Assembly (NCBI RefSeq): GCF_000007605.1 | Contig: NC_003361.3 | Location: 1-64,000, forward strand | Direction of reading: 5' to 3' | Length of the DNA: 64,000 nucleotides | From: Chlamydia caviae GPIC | GTDB taxonomy: Bacteria; Chlamydiota; Chlamydiia; Chlamydiales; Chlamydiaceae | In this document: piece by piece, positions 20,346-29,419 of the stretch | Layout: each line of letters starts with the position of its first letter | How positions within the stretch are numbered: position 1 is the stretch's first letter | Notes under the pieces: generated by a model | The model's database searches: none | The model's input: only the letters and a program-made list of their open reading frames with translations | Told to the model about the DNA's origin: nothing | Made by a program: the position numbers and the translations under genes

Positions 20346-21614
20346 ATGAAAAAATATATTTATCAGTGGCTAGTATGCATGTCCCTATCGACAGCGATGT
20401 TTCAAGGGCTTGCAGATGCTCCTTCTGGAAAGCAGAGAATAAGCGATTCTCAAACATTTATGAACTTAGATGATATGAAGGCGTATCTAGATTCTCGTGG
20501 CTTCGTAGAAACGAGAAAACGCGGAGGAGTTTTAAAATTAGCGGGTGATGTACGTGTGAAGTGGATCCATGCTAGAGAAGACATAAAAACACCACCAGCC
20601 CAGCCAGATAAATATAAGCCGTTACCAGTAAACCGTTACCGCAGTGAATTCAATCTTTATGTAGATTATAACGCGGATAAAACCTGGTTGACATCAGAAA
20701 TGAGTTGGGCGGCAATTGCTGGAGGTGAATCCTCAGCTGCTGGTATGGATATTGACAGAGCGTTCTTAGGATATCGTTTCTATGAAGATTCAGAAACGCA
20801 TACGGATATCTTTGCAGAAATTGGCCGTTCTTCTTTAGGCAGTATTTTTGAATCAGAAGTACAGTTTAATAGTAACTTTGATGGTATTCATCTTTATGCA
20901 ACGCGCCGTCTCTCTGAGGCTTTCCCTTATAATGTAATCATTCATGGTGGTCCTTTCGTAGTAAATATGGCGAAAAAACATTATGCATGGGTTGTTGAAG
21001 GTATTCTTAACAGATTACCAGGGAACTTCTCTGTAAAATGTAGTGTTGTTGATTGGAATTCCTTCTCTCCTACAGAGGTTCCTGCAAATCCTGCTACTGC
21101 TAATTTGAAGTATAAGTATTGTGTATGGCAATGGTTAGTTAGTAAGCACTCTCAAGTACCTTGGTTTTATGGAAAGAAAAAACCTTTGTATGTCTACGGT
21201 GCTTATTTGATGAATACCTTAGCAAAAGCAACAACAACAACCTTAAATGAAAAGCAAAACAAAGCTTGGTTCATTGGAGGAACTTTAGGTAGACTACGAA
21301 AAGCTGGAGATTGGTCAGCAACAGTACGTTACGAATACGTAGAAGCTTTAGCTGTTCCTGAAATTGATGTTTCTGGTATTGGCCGTGGAAATCAACTTAA
21401 GTACTGGTTCGCTCAAGCGATTGCTGAGAATTACGATCCTAAAGAAGCTAATGGATTTACGAACTATAAAGGCGCTTCTTGTCTCCTTATGTATGGAATC
21501 ACAGACACCTTATCTTTCAGAGCTTACGGAGCTTACTCCAGACCTGCAGATGATCGCTTAGGTAGTGATTTTACTTACAGGAAGTTCGATCTCGGGTTAA
21601 TTTCCGCATTTTAA
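20346..21614 (+). CDS. CT623-like outer membrane beta-barrel protein
   Basis: The 422-residue protein starts with a signal peptide (MKKYIYQWLVCMSLSTA..., likely cleaved after GLA near residue 23). It ends in a terminal aromatic pattern (FDLGLISAF) typical of outer membrane barrels. The middle alternates beta-strand-like segments such as RSEFNLYVDYNADKTWLTSEMSW. Position between murJ and the CT622-like effector matches C. trachomatis CT623, reported in the chlamydial outer membrane complex. Substrate or pore activity is unknown. An AAGGAA ribosome site precedes the ATG, and a strong terminator follows. Confidence 0.8.
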   Translation: MKKYIYQWLVCMSLSTAMFQGLADAPSGKQRISDSQTFMNLDDMKAYLDSRGFVETRKRGGVLKLAGDVRVKWIHAREDIKTPPAQPDKYKPLPVNRYRSEFNLYVDYNADKTWLTSEMSWAAIAGGESSAAGMDIDRAFLGYRFYEDSETHTDIFAEIGRSSLGSIFESEVQFNSNFDGIHLYATRRLSEAFPYNVIIHGGPFVVNMAKKHYAWVVEGILNRLPGNFSVKCSVVDWNSFSPTEVPANPATANLKYKYCVWQWLVSKHSQVPWFYGKKKPLYVYGAYLMNTLAKATTTTLNEKQNKAWFIGGTLGRLRKAGDWSATVRYEYVEALAVPEIDVSGIGRGNQLKYWFAQAIAENYDPKEANGFTNYKGASCLLMYGITDTLSFRAYGAYSRPADDRLGSDFTYRKFDLGLISAF

Positions 21615-21641
21615 TCGGATTTTAATAAAATCTTTAAAAAG

Positions 21642-21679
21642 AGCTCACATCTAATTAAAAAGATGTGAGCTTTTTTTTT
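21642..21679 (+). terminator. Rho-independent terminator after the CT623-like gene
   Basis: AGCTCACATCT (21642-21652) pairs perfectly with AGATGTGAGCT (21661-21671), followed by a run of nine T. A TATAAT at 21686-21691 right behind it may serve the next gene. Confidence 0.9.
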
Positions 21680-21724
21680 ATGTTTTATAATTAAGAAAAG
21701 ATTTTATTAGTTTTTTTTATTATT

Positions 21725-23635
21725 ATGGTTAATCCTGTCGGCCCTATAGATGAATCAAAAAACATTGCTCCTGCAGACTTATCTACTTTAGGTATGCAGG
21801 CGAGCGCAGCAAATCGTAGCTCAGAAGCTCAATCGATAACCGGAATTGCAGGCAAGTCCGGGTCATCGCAGCCTTCTGTGGAAACTGTAGGACGATTGAG
21901 CTTTTTGAGCTCTGCTCGGAAAAGTTTAGCAAGTCTTTTCGATAAGATTTCCTCGTTCTTTTCAGGGAAAACGACTCCTCAAACTTTTGATGAAGCTAAG
22001 ACGCAAGCAGAGAGTGCGAAAACTGCGCTGCAGAGTGCGACTACTTATGATCAGTTCAAGACCGCTTTACAGCAGCTGCAAGATGCTGTGAAACAGATGG
22101 AGCAATTAGCTACTACTGATGCAGAAAAAGCTACAGTTGCTACATGGAAAACGGCTCTTGAGGCGCAGAAGAGTACGCTGGATACACTTAACCAGTTGGG
22201 TGCTATTCTTACAGAGAACCAGAAGCTTCTTGAGGCAATAAAGACGACCTCGTCTATGGATCAGATTATGGGAGCTGCCGGACAAGTAGAAACCAATAAA
22301 ACAACTGCTGAGGAGTTAATTAAACAGTTGAAGGAAGCTGGGGTTAGCTATCCTGTGATAGATGACCTTGAGAAGCAAATTACAACCTCAGGAACTCAGG
22401 TTACTGAATTAGCAGATGCTATATCGGAAGCTTATGCTGCGGGGAAAAACAGTACCGCGGCTGTGGGGCAAGCACAGGCAAATAACAGCCCCGCAAATAT
22501 AGAAGCTTCCAAACAAACTATTGCAAATGCACAAAAAGTCATAGAAGACGCTCTTAAACTTGCTCCAGATTCTCCGATACTCAAAGCTGCTTTGAAAGAA
22601 CAACAACAGGCAGCAAAAGATATCCTCAATGTGAAACCTAGTGGTGGTAGTGATGTGCCTATCGGTGGTCCTGGAGCTCCTGGTAGTGTGGGGACTTCTC
22701 AAAATCGCGGTGCTACCTTAGGGGAAGTTCGCGTATCGATGTTATTGACTGATGTTGATAATGAAACCGCAGCGATCATTATGCAAGGTTTCAGAAATAT
22801 GATCGATAACTTCCATGATCAAAACTCTGATTTTACAGCGCCTTTAGAAGAGATTATGAATCAAGTAACCGACTTATCAACGCAGATCAATCCTGCAGAT
22901 GCGGAAGCTACAGCACAACTACAAGAAATACAACAAACCATACAAGATGCCCTTCAAGGGACTGCCGGTCAAGACGGCATGATCAATGCTTTAGGAGCTA
23001 TAACAACAGCAGCTTCAATTTCTACAGGAGCTCCTATCGCTTCTGCAAATCAAGGTGGATCAGCTGTAAAGCAGCTTTACAAAACAGGATCTACTGCTGC
23101 GAGTTCTAAATCTTACGCGGATTCCTTATCTGCAGGGTATGGGGCATATCAATCTTTAAATGATGTGTACTCACGTAGTAGTGCATCTAACCGTGAGGTT
23201 TTAGATCGTACATCGACTCCAGCATTAACGCAGACAGTTTCTAGAACAGAAACTCGGCCTCGTGATAATGATAACGCAGCTCAGCGTTTTGCAAGAACTA
23301 TAGCTGCTAATAGTAATACTCTTGGGGATGTTTATGCATCCGTAGGTGTATTGCAAACATTGCTAGGTGTATTACAAAATAATCCCCAAGCGAATGAAGA
23401 AGAAATCAAACAGAAGCTCACTTCTGAGGTTACGAAAGCTCCGCAGTCAGGTTATCCTCATGTACAGCTTTCTAACGACTCTACGAAGAAGTTCATTGCT
23501 CAACTCGAGAATGAATTTGTTCAGGGATCGAAAAGACTTGCCGAAGCAAAAGAAGCTGCGTTTGAGAAACAGCCTTTGTTCATCCAGCAGGTATTAGTGA
23601 ACGTAGCATCTCTGTTCTCGGGATACCTACAGTAA
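21725..23635 (+). CDS. CT622/TaiP-like type III effector (76 kDa protein homolog)
   Basis: The 636-residue protein resembles the C. pneumoniae 76 kDa homolog and C. trachomatis CT622 from its N-terminus (MVNPVGPIDES...APADLSTLGMQASAANRS). The similarity extends to its C-terminus (VQLSNDSTKKFIAQLENEF...FIQQVLVNVASLFSGYLQ). CT622 was reported as an early type III secreted effector; its C-terminal domain binds ATG16L1, hence the name TaiP. The Ser-rich, uncharged first 60 residues fit a secretion signal. The middle (about 85-300) is helical with Gln/Ala/Lys-rich coiled coils. No ribosome site precedes the ATG, only an AT-rich tract. The presumed chaperone gene is at about 2.5-2.9 kb. Confidence 0.85.
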   Translation: MVNPVGPIDESKNIAPADLSTLGMQASAANRSSEAQSITGIAGKSGSSQPSVETVGRLSFLSSARKSLASLFDKISSFFSGKTTPQTFDEAKTQAESAKTALQSATTYDQFKTALQQLQDAVKQMEQLATTDAEKATVATWKTALEAQKSTLDTLNQLGAILTENQKLLEAIKTTSSMDQIMGAAGQVETNKTTAEELIKQLKEAGVSYPVIDDLEKQITTSGTQVTELADAISEAYAAGKNSTAAVGQAQANNSPANIEASKQTIANAQKVIEDALKLAPDSPILKAALKEQQQAAKDILNVKPSGGSDVPIGGPGAPGSVGTSQNRGATLGEVRVSMLLTDVDNETAAIIMQGFRNMIDNFHDQNSDFTAPLEEIMNQVTDLSTQINPADAEATAQLQEIQQTIQDALQGTAGQDGMINALGAITTAASISTGAPIASANQGGSAVKQLYKTGSTAASSKSYADSLSAGYGAYQSLNDVYSRSSASNREVLDRTSTPALTQTVSRTETRPRDNDNAAQRFARTIAANSNTLGDVYASVGVLQTLLGVLQNNPQANEEEIKQKLTSEVTKAPQSGYPHVQLSNDSTKKFIAQLENEFVQGSKRLAEAKEAAFEKQPLFIQQVLVNVASLFSGYLQ

Positions 23636-23663
23636 AATTAAGAATTTTCTAGGATTTACTGTC

Positions 23664-23701
23664 AAAAAAAAGCCCGCTTTGCATTTTCAAGGCGGGCTTT
23701 T
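23664..23701. terminator. Bidirectional terminator between two convergent effector genes
   Basis: AAAAGCCCGC (23668-23677) pairs with GCGGGCTTTT (23692-23701). Read on the minus strand it is followed by eight T, and on the plus strand by a shorter T tract, so it can stop both converging genes. Confidence 0.85.
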
Positions 23702-23786
23702 CTATGGTTCAATTTAGAATACAAATAGGGCTTAACTTGATATCTAAATACTGGAATTTAAGTGAAAATTGGATGGAATAGGAAAG

Positions 23787-23812
23787 CGGGGAACCAAGAG
23801 GTTCCCCGTTTT
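23787..23812. terminator. Second hairpin between convergent effector genes
   Basis: CGGGGAACC (23787-23795) pairs perfectly with GGTTCCCCG (23800-23808) around AAGA, followed on + by TTTT. It lies only a few bases from the stop of the minus-strand DUF582 gene. Confidence 0.7.
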
Positions 23813-23819
23813 AATTAGG

Positions 23820-26432
23820 TTAATTAGGGTAAATTTCGCCTACGAGTTTGGAAAGGATCTGATTTAGCACTTGCATAGATGTTGAGACTAACGTCCACTC
23901 TTGTTGTACGTTGGTCATCTGATTCTGCAAGTTTAACTGCTGGGTTTGTCCTTGAGTTGTGTAGTCTTGTTGGTCAGCTTGGATTTGAGTGAATAGAGGT
24001 CCTAAACCACCTGTAGGGGTGATATTGGGAAATCCATTGGAAATAAAACCTTCTAACGAAGCTAATGTAGGGATCCAGTCTGTGGGACCAGTCATTTTGA
24101 AAACGGTACTTTTATATGAATCATCACTATTCTTTTGTTCTTGGATTTTCAGGTTGGCAAGTAGAGAGTTTAACAAGTTGAGCTGGTTAAATGTAATCGT
24201 GAGAGCATATTTATAATTCGCAGTCGCATTAAGCATTTCAGATTTTTGAGACGAGGAGATATTGGGTAATTTATTAATTTTATTTAGTAACTCCTCTACC
24301 AAATTTTGAGCACGTCGGCAACGATCTGTATCACGAGTTATGTATTCTTTTTCCTTCGATAGGGCAAGGCACGTTTCAAAATAATCCCCACAGAATAAGT
24401 CAACACCTTCTTTACTTTGGATAAGATAGGAGGAGAGGTTGTAATACACCGAAGTTGTAGAAAAGTGGTTGGTGATTTTTAAGAGATCATTAATAGCGTT
24501 CGCAGCAAGGTTATTGAAGTTAATCTCTTCTATCAGAGGATTTAAGAAGGCCGATTGTTTAGGTAACTGGGAGTTTAAGATTAAGTAGATAAACGCAGAA
24601 CCCAGGCTCTCTGAATTTAGCCAGCTTTCTACGGCTTTCCTGCGATCAGCAGTGAAACTTGCATCTGCAGGATTAAATTCCTTATACTTTTTATCTAACT
24701 CCTCTATTTGTTGTTGGAGTTTTAAGACGTGCGCATCTGCTTCTGTTTTAAAATTTTGTAAGACAGTTTTAGCTTGATTAGCGAAATCCGAAGTTATCGC
24801 TCTAATTTTTAACTCTACTTGGACAAAATTTTCAAAAGCGGGGATTTGATAACCACTTTCATCTTTAGCATAATTAACAAAGCCACTAGAATTAGTTATT
24901 GCTACCATTTCTTTCCCAACCTCAGAAAAGAACGGATAATTTTGAATGGCGGCGCCTTTGTTTTTTAAGAACGTTTTTACTTGATCGTTAGAGGTTATGG
25001 CATTATTTAGAGTGTATTCAGAAATCTCTTGAAATGCGTTCATCTTGGCAATGAATTGAGTTACAGTAGTAGCGAAACCGGTTGTATTGTCTATAGTAAG
25101 CTCTAAATACTTAGGAACATGTTTATCAAAGATTTGCTGTTCTTCTGTTGTAAGATTTCCACGCATTTGGGATAAGCTTGTCAAAGCTGCATTTGCTTCC
25201 ATAGCGGCGGTTACTAGAACAGAAGTATAGTCTTTTCCTGCTACAATATTTTTAGATTCACCTACCCAGGAAGTATAAGAACTAACACCTTGTTGAAATG
25301 CTGCTAATTGATTTTCTAGAGTTTGTTTTTCGTTTTCTATTGAAGAACGTACTGTAGTGAGATTCTGCACAGCAATTTGATAGGCTCCTGTAACTCCCTC
25401 TCGGTATATAGCAGCATCTCTAGACTTTAGATACAAATCTAAAGAAGCTTTGCTAGGGAGATCTGTAGCATCGTAAATCGTTTTTAGATCGGTATTATCC
25501 AGAGGACTTTTAGTTAGAAGACCGCTCAAGGCTAGCTGTGTTTTAATAACGTCTTCTTCCCCTCCTAATGCGTGCTCTTTATTAACGGCCTCTGTAAGGC
25601 CGTTAAAGGTAGCCTGAAGCATTACCATCCCATTGACACTTTCCACATTATCTTTGGTGGGATCAGGGATTTTTGCTTCAAGAGCTTTCATGTTTTCCAT
25701 CATTTTTAGGGTTTCTCCCCCAATAGAGGATCGATAAGTCATGAACTGTTCTTTAACATGAGTATCGAAGAAATCTGATGCGAATTGATCAGCGTGTTCT
25801 TCACTTGCTTTCTTAATTTCCTCTTCCGAGGCTCCTACAGCTGTGAGCTTTTCTGTTAGCTTGTCTTGACCTTTTTTAATTTCGGCAGCTTGCTCTTTTT
25901 TGATCTGTGTAAGAATCTCTTCCTTACTAGGTTGATAGCAGTTGTTGAATACTTTTTTCTGCTCATCGGCAGAAAGAGAAGGTTTATTTTTAAGTGGAGT
26001 AATTAAGGCAGTAGCAAGAATTATAGAAGCTATCTGAGCCAAATTAACTTCAGGGGTTGTAGCTATAAAAGCTTCTAAGCCATCAAGAATAAGAGGTACC
26101 AAAGCAACAGCTGCTTCTCCTTGAAAACCAGCAATTGTTCCTGCTTTCCCAGAAGCAGTATTTGGACTGCTTCCTGTATGACGCTTAGGTGCTACAGGTG
26201 GGGAGGGGAATATCGTGTTGTTGGGATTTAACAACATAGAAGCTTGGACATTACCAGATTCTATTGCAGATGCTAAACGTTTTAAAAAGTATAACCCGGA
26301 ATTCAATGCTTCTATGTCTATCGCTGGCTGAGCTTTAGCATCAAAATTAGAAAACTTATGGTTTAACTTAATGTTAAATAAACCTTCACCGGAAACTGTT
26401 TTAGGCCTGTTCTGTATATAAAAAGAAGACAT
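23820..26432 (-). CDS. DUF582-family type III effector (paralog 1)
   Basis: The 870-residue protein is helix-rich with no signal peptide. Its C-terminal part matches the neighbouring divergent protein in several blocks. The clearest are a FLNPLIEEINFNNLAANAIND block and a terminal block around MTNVQQEWTLVSTSMQVLNQI. These are the hallmarks of the chlamydial DUF582 family (CT619, CT620, CT621, CT711, CT712), whose members are secreted and were reported to bind the ESCRT proteins Hrs and Tsg101. I cannot say which C. trachomatis member is the ortholog. It converges on the TaiP-like effector, with two hairpins between. Confidence 0.85.
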   Translation of the reverse strand: MSSFYIQNRPKTVSGEGLFNIKLNHKFSNFDAKAQPAIDIEALNSGLYFLKRLASAIESGNVQASMLLNPNNTIFPSPPVAPKRHTGSSPNTASGKAGTIAGFQGEAAVALVPLILDGLEAFIATTPEVNLAQIASIILATALITPLKNKPSLSADEQKKVFNNCYQPSKEEILTQIKKEQAAEIKKGQDKLTEKLTAVGASEEEIKKASEEHADQFASDFFDTHVKEQFMTYRSSIGGETLKMMENMKALEAKIPDPTKDNVESVNGMVMLQATFNGLTEAVNKEHALGGEEDVIKTQLALSGLLTKSPLDNTDLKTIYDATDLPSKASLDLYLKSRDAAIYREGVTGAYQIAVQNLTTVRSSIENEKQTLENQLAAFQQGVSSYTSWVGESKNIVAGKDYTSVLVTAAMEANAALTSLSQMRGNLTTEEQQIFDKHVPKYLELTIDNTTGFATTVTQFIAKMNAFQEISEYTLNNAITSNDQVKTFLKNKGAAIQNYPFFSEVGKEMVAITNSSGFVNYAKDESGYQIPAFENFVQVELKIRAITSDFANQAKTVLQNFKTEADAHVLKLQQQIEELDKKYKEFNPADASFTADRRKAVESWLNSESLGSAFIYLILNSQLPKQSAFLNPLIEEINFNNLAANAINDLLKITNHFSTTSVYYNLSSYLIQSKEGVDLFCGDYFETCLALSKEKEYITRDTDRCRRAQNLVEELLNKINKLPNISSSQKSEMLNATANYKYALTITFNQLNLLNSLLANLKIQEQKNSDDSYKSTVFKMTGPTDWIPTLASLEGFISNGFPNITPTGGLGPLFTQIQADQQDYTTQGQTQQLNLQNQMTNVQQEWTLVSTSMQVLNQILSKLVGEIYPN

Positions 26433-26521
26433 AGAAATTATTTTGTAATTTTTTATTTTATTTTCTTATTTTAAGAACTTTTTTTCTATTCTGCTTTTTA
26501 ATTAAAATTTTTTTGTTTTCT

Positions 26522-26590
26522 TATAATGTTGTTAGTTTTGTTTTTATGAAAAACTATTTATTTTTGATTAATTATAAAAATAGTTTTCAT
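26522..26590 (+). promoter_or_regulatory. AT-rich inverted repeat and possible -10 box between divergent DUF582 genes
   Basis: A perfect TATAAT lies at 26522-26527 without a good -35. Downstream an arm at 26546-26559 (ATGAAAAACTATTT) pairs, with one bulged A, with AAAATAGTTTTCAT at 26577-26590. The 156-base spacer is extremely AT-rich. This could be a leader hairpin or an operator. Confidence 0.35.
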
Positions 26591-26633
26591 GTTAATTTTA
26601 TTAGAAATAAAAGTTAACAAGACTGTTCTCCGT

Positions 26634-29150
26634 ATGGATATCATCAATAGTTATTCTATTTCAGCAAATTATAAAAAATTGCCGATAACACCTTGTGCAG
26701 AGTCGATACAAAAAAGACATCAGTTATTGGAGAGTATTTTTCATTATGAAAGAACTGAATTTGAGCGTCATATTGTGCAACATCTGTTGTGTATTTTAGA
26801 TCAAAAATCCGATGAAAAATACCGACAATTAATAGAGAAGCTTCGCAAATCCGAAATAGAAGATCGCGTGGTGAGCAAGAAGAGCCGTACGGCTGCTGTG
26901 CATCATAAACCTTTATCTGACCTACACGCACCGATTGCTGTAGTGGCTCAAACCTCTACTTTAGGAGTCAGTGATAATCCGCGCGCAGAAGACCCTTTCT
27001 ATAATGCTACTAAGCAACAGTGGGCGCAAAACCTGTTGAAGGGGATAAAAGAGGTTGTTGATGAGATTGTAACAGCTATCACAACAACCACACCACCATC
27101 TCCTTCTGCAGATGCTCTTAAAAAGATCCAAGCAGAGGTTAATCGTTTAATCTCTGTAGGTACAAATTTAACGAATAAGGATTTCGAAAGTTTATACGCT
27201 CTTCCTAAGTTAATTTTTACTACTGTGCAACGAGCTGATATTTTTACAGGCGGTCAGAAAACAGATTTTATAAATAAGTTAGCAGAGAAATATGGTAATT
27301 CCACTCAATTATCTCAGGTTTTTGCTGATGGTCGTATTGAGGGGTTAAAAGATGTTCTTAATGTAGTTAAAACTAAATTAACGGATGAAGAATTTGCTAT
27401 TTTCTTAGAGATTGAAAAAGAGCTGAACGACTTACAATCTGCAGTAAGGACCTATGATCAAGAGAAATTTGATAGTATTGATTTGGTAGGAGATCAATTA
27501 GCAGATACAATCAATATATCTGCCTTATCAAGAAATGATAAAATCGATTTATGTGCTCAGATCTCTTATTTATATAAAGACCAAGTAGATGCTGTAGAGT
27601 CATTTAACGTTATTGTCGAAGCAACAATCTTTGTGAACCGTCACCAAGAAGCTATTTTTTCTCAAATATCCAGTTTAGTAGCTTCTTTTGTAGGAGTATT
27701 TGCTCCTATTGATTTAGGAAAAGTGACTTCTGAGATCAGTAGCGCCGCTATTGCCGGAGCTTTACAAGCCTTACGTGCGATTAATTCAAGATTTAATGAT
27801 TTAACTGCGGAGCAAAAAAAACTAGTTAATGATGCTATAAAGAATATAGCAGTTTTTAAAGGCGAGGAATATATAGGGGCCGTTTGGGCTTATTTTGTTG
27901 CATCCACTGTTCTTGCTAATAAAACTACAGCAACTATGGCAGAGGTTGGTAATGCAATTAAAGAAGCAGCTAAAGAGATGGAAAATTCCTCATTGCAATT
28001 AGCTCCAAAGATTAAAACAACGATGGAGACCATTACAACTACTGGGAGTTTTCAGCCTAGTGGTACTAGTGAAAATTATACAATTTATTCTCAAAGTGGC
28101 TCTACAGTATCTATTAACCACAGTCTTTTAAATCGTGGTGATGTAGGATTTTTACCCAATATAACATCAAAAGCGACAGCTCAAGCTGAGACTACAGCCA
28201 GAGATTATTTTGCATTTAAAGGTCTTGCTCAAGTAGAAATAGCAAAACTTTTATCTAAAGTTGAAACGACTCAGACGCAGCATAAGGATTTTCAAAATCT
28301 AAAAGCAGAACTTTATAAAGATCAGTTATTTGCTCAGGCTAATGAGCTACAAGCCATGGCTTTACCTTCAGCTGTAGCTTCTGTGTTAATTGATCGCTAT
28401 ATGCCTAAGGAGGTGGATTTCTTAAATGATATTTACGCTCAGCTTTACTATAGCAATCTAGGCTCATCTGTTGGCAATGCTATGATCGATGCCATTTCAG
28501 AATATGTTAACGGCGCTACCTATTTCAATTTCGCCAGTTATGTTGGTCAACAGCCTGCTGTAGGGCAGAAAGGTAAAGATGAATTTCCTGGAACAGCAGA
28601 TAGTGCGAGAAATAAATTAGAAACAGAGCGTCAGAAAGCAGCTGCATATCTTAAAAGCACACAGCATGCCGAAGAAGTTTTAGAAGAACAGGTCAAAAAA
28701 GTTACTGAAGATTCGAAAATTACTAACGAACAGCGCACACGTATCATCGATTCCTTAAATAACTACCGAGATAATTTAAATGCGATATCCGGATCTATAG
28801 TGTTACTGCAAAACTATTTGGCACCTTTAAGTATAGACAATGGTTCTGTGGATGGAACCTTTACTGTTAGGGGTGGGCAAGATCAGTGGCAAGAACGCTT
28901 AGAGATCTTAGAGGATGCTTTAGTTTCAGGTCTGTCAGGAAATGCCATCAACGGAGGGATGTTCCCACTACAGGCAACGATACAGTCTGACCAGCAATCT
29001 TTTGCTGATATGGGACAAAACTATCAGTTGGAATTGCAAATGCACTTAACATCCATGCAACAAGAATGGACAGTTGTTGCGACTTCTTTACAAGTTTTAA
29101 ACCAGATGTATCTGAGTTTAGCTAGAAGCTTAATGGGGAATATTTCTTAA
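26634..29150 (+). CDS. DUF582-family type III effector (paralog 2)
   Basis: This protein shares the DUF582 C-terminal region with its divergent neighbour: FLNDIYAQLYYSNLGSSVGNAMID, then TYFNFASYV, and a terminal LTSMQQEWTVVATSLQVLNQM. I place the start at 26634 (MDIINSYSIS), giving 838 residues, close to C. trachomatis family members. An upstream ATG at 26589 lies inside an inverted repeat and would add 15 residues. The polar N-terminus fits a type III signal. No ribosome site is convincing for either start. Predicted role: host-cell effector interacting with ESCRT components, by family. Confidence 0.83.
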   Translation: MDIINSYSISANYKKLPITPCAESIQKRHQLLESIFHYERTEFERHIVQHLLCILDQKSDEKYRQLIEKLRKSEIEDRVVSKKSRTAAVHHKPLSDLHAPIAVVAQTSTLGVSDNPRAEDPFYNATKQQWAQNLLKGIKEVVDEIVTAITTTTPPSPSADALKKIQAEVNRLISVGTNLTNKDFESLYALPKLIFTTVQRADIFTGGQKTDFINKLAEKYGNSTQLSQVFADGRIEGLKDVLNVVKTKLTDEEFAIFLEIEKELNDLQSAVRTYDQEKFDSIDLVGDQLADTINISALSRNDKIDLCAQISYLYKDQVDAVESFNVIVEATIFVNRHQEAIFSQISSLVASFVGVFAPIDLGKVTSEISSAAIAGALQALRAINSRFNDLTAEQKKLVNDAIKNIAVFKGEEYIGAVWAYFVASTVLANKTTATMAEVGNAIKEAAKEMENSSLQLAPKIKTTMETITTTGSFQPSGTSENYTIYSQSGSTVSINHSLLNRGDVGFLPNITSKATAQAETTARDYFAFKGLAQVEIAKLLSKVETTQTQHKDFQNLKAELYKDQLFAQANELQAMALPSAVASVLIDRYMPKEVDFLNDIYAQLYYSNLGSSVGNAMIDAISEYVNGATYFNFASYVGQQPAVGQKGKDEFPGTADSARNKLETERQKAAAYLKSTQHAEEVLEEQVKKVTEDSKITNEQRTRIIDSLNNYRDNLNAISGSIVLLQNYLAPLSIDNGSVDGTFTVRGGQDQWQERLEILEDALVSGLSGNAINGGMFPLQATIQSDQQSFADMGQNYQLELQMHLTSMQQEWTVVATSLQVLNQMYLSLARSLMGNIS

Positions 29151-29183
29151 AATTATAAGATTTTTCTTATGATTTCCTGGCGG

Positions 29184-29200
29184 TTGGCATGATTCTCGCT
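29184..29200 (+). promoter_or_regulatory. Sigma-54 promoter of the small gene at 29243
   Basis: TTGGCATGATTCTCGCT has the invariant GG (29186-29187) and GC (29198-29199) separated by exactly ten bases, and a near-consensus TTGGCA box. Transcription would start near 29210, about 33 bases before the ATG. A sigma-54 promoter was reported upstream of C. trachomatis CT652.1, the apparent homolog. Confidence 0.75.
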
Positions 29201-29242
29201 TCTTGTCTTCTTGTAAGAGCAAGAAAAGATAGGGAAGAGATC

Positions 29243-29419
29243 ATGTCCACACCACATGCGCAACAAGAATTAGCACGTTTAGAATTCATTAACGATCAGC
29301 TACGTGCGGAACTAGAATATGTAAATACGTTACTGTGTGACATAGGATTCCCTGAAGGATTAACGACTATCAAAGCGATAGCTAAAGAAGTCCTTACAGA
29401 AGATGATTTCTTAGATTAA
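29243..29419 (+). CDS. Small conserved chlamydial protein (CT652.1-like)
   Basis: The 58-residue, acidic, helical protein (MSTPHAQQELARLEFINDQLRAELEYVNTLL...) has no signal or membrane segment. The start at 29243 is chosen because AGGGAAGAG lies just upstream and because the upstream frame would run into the sigma-54 promoter. The heptad-like first half may form a coiled coil. Its function is unknown. It converges on lptB and the stop codons overlap by four bases. Confidence 0.75.
   Translation: MSTPHAQQELARLEFINDQLRAELEYVNTLLCDIGFPEGLTTIKAIAKEVLTEDDFLD

Noticed and set aside
22409..22702. Frames antisense to the TaiP-like gene
   Set aside because: They follow codon bias of the effector gene on the other strand and have no start signals.
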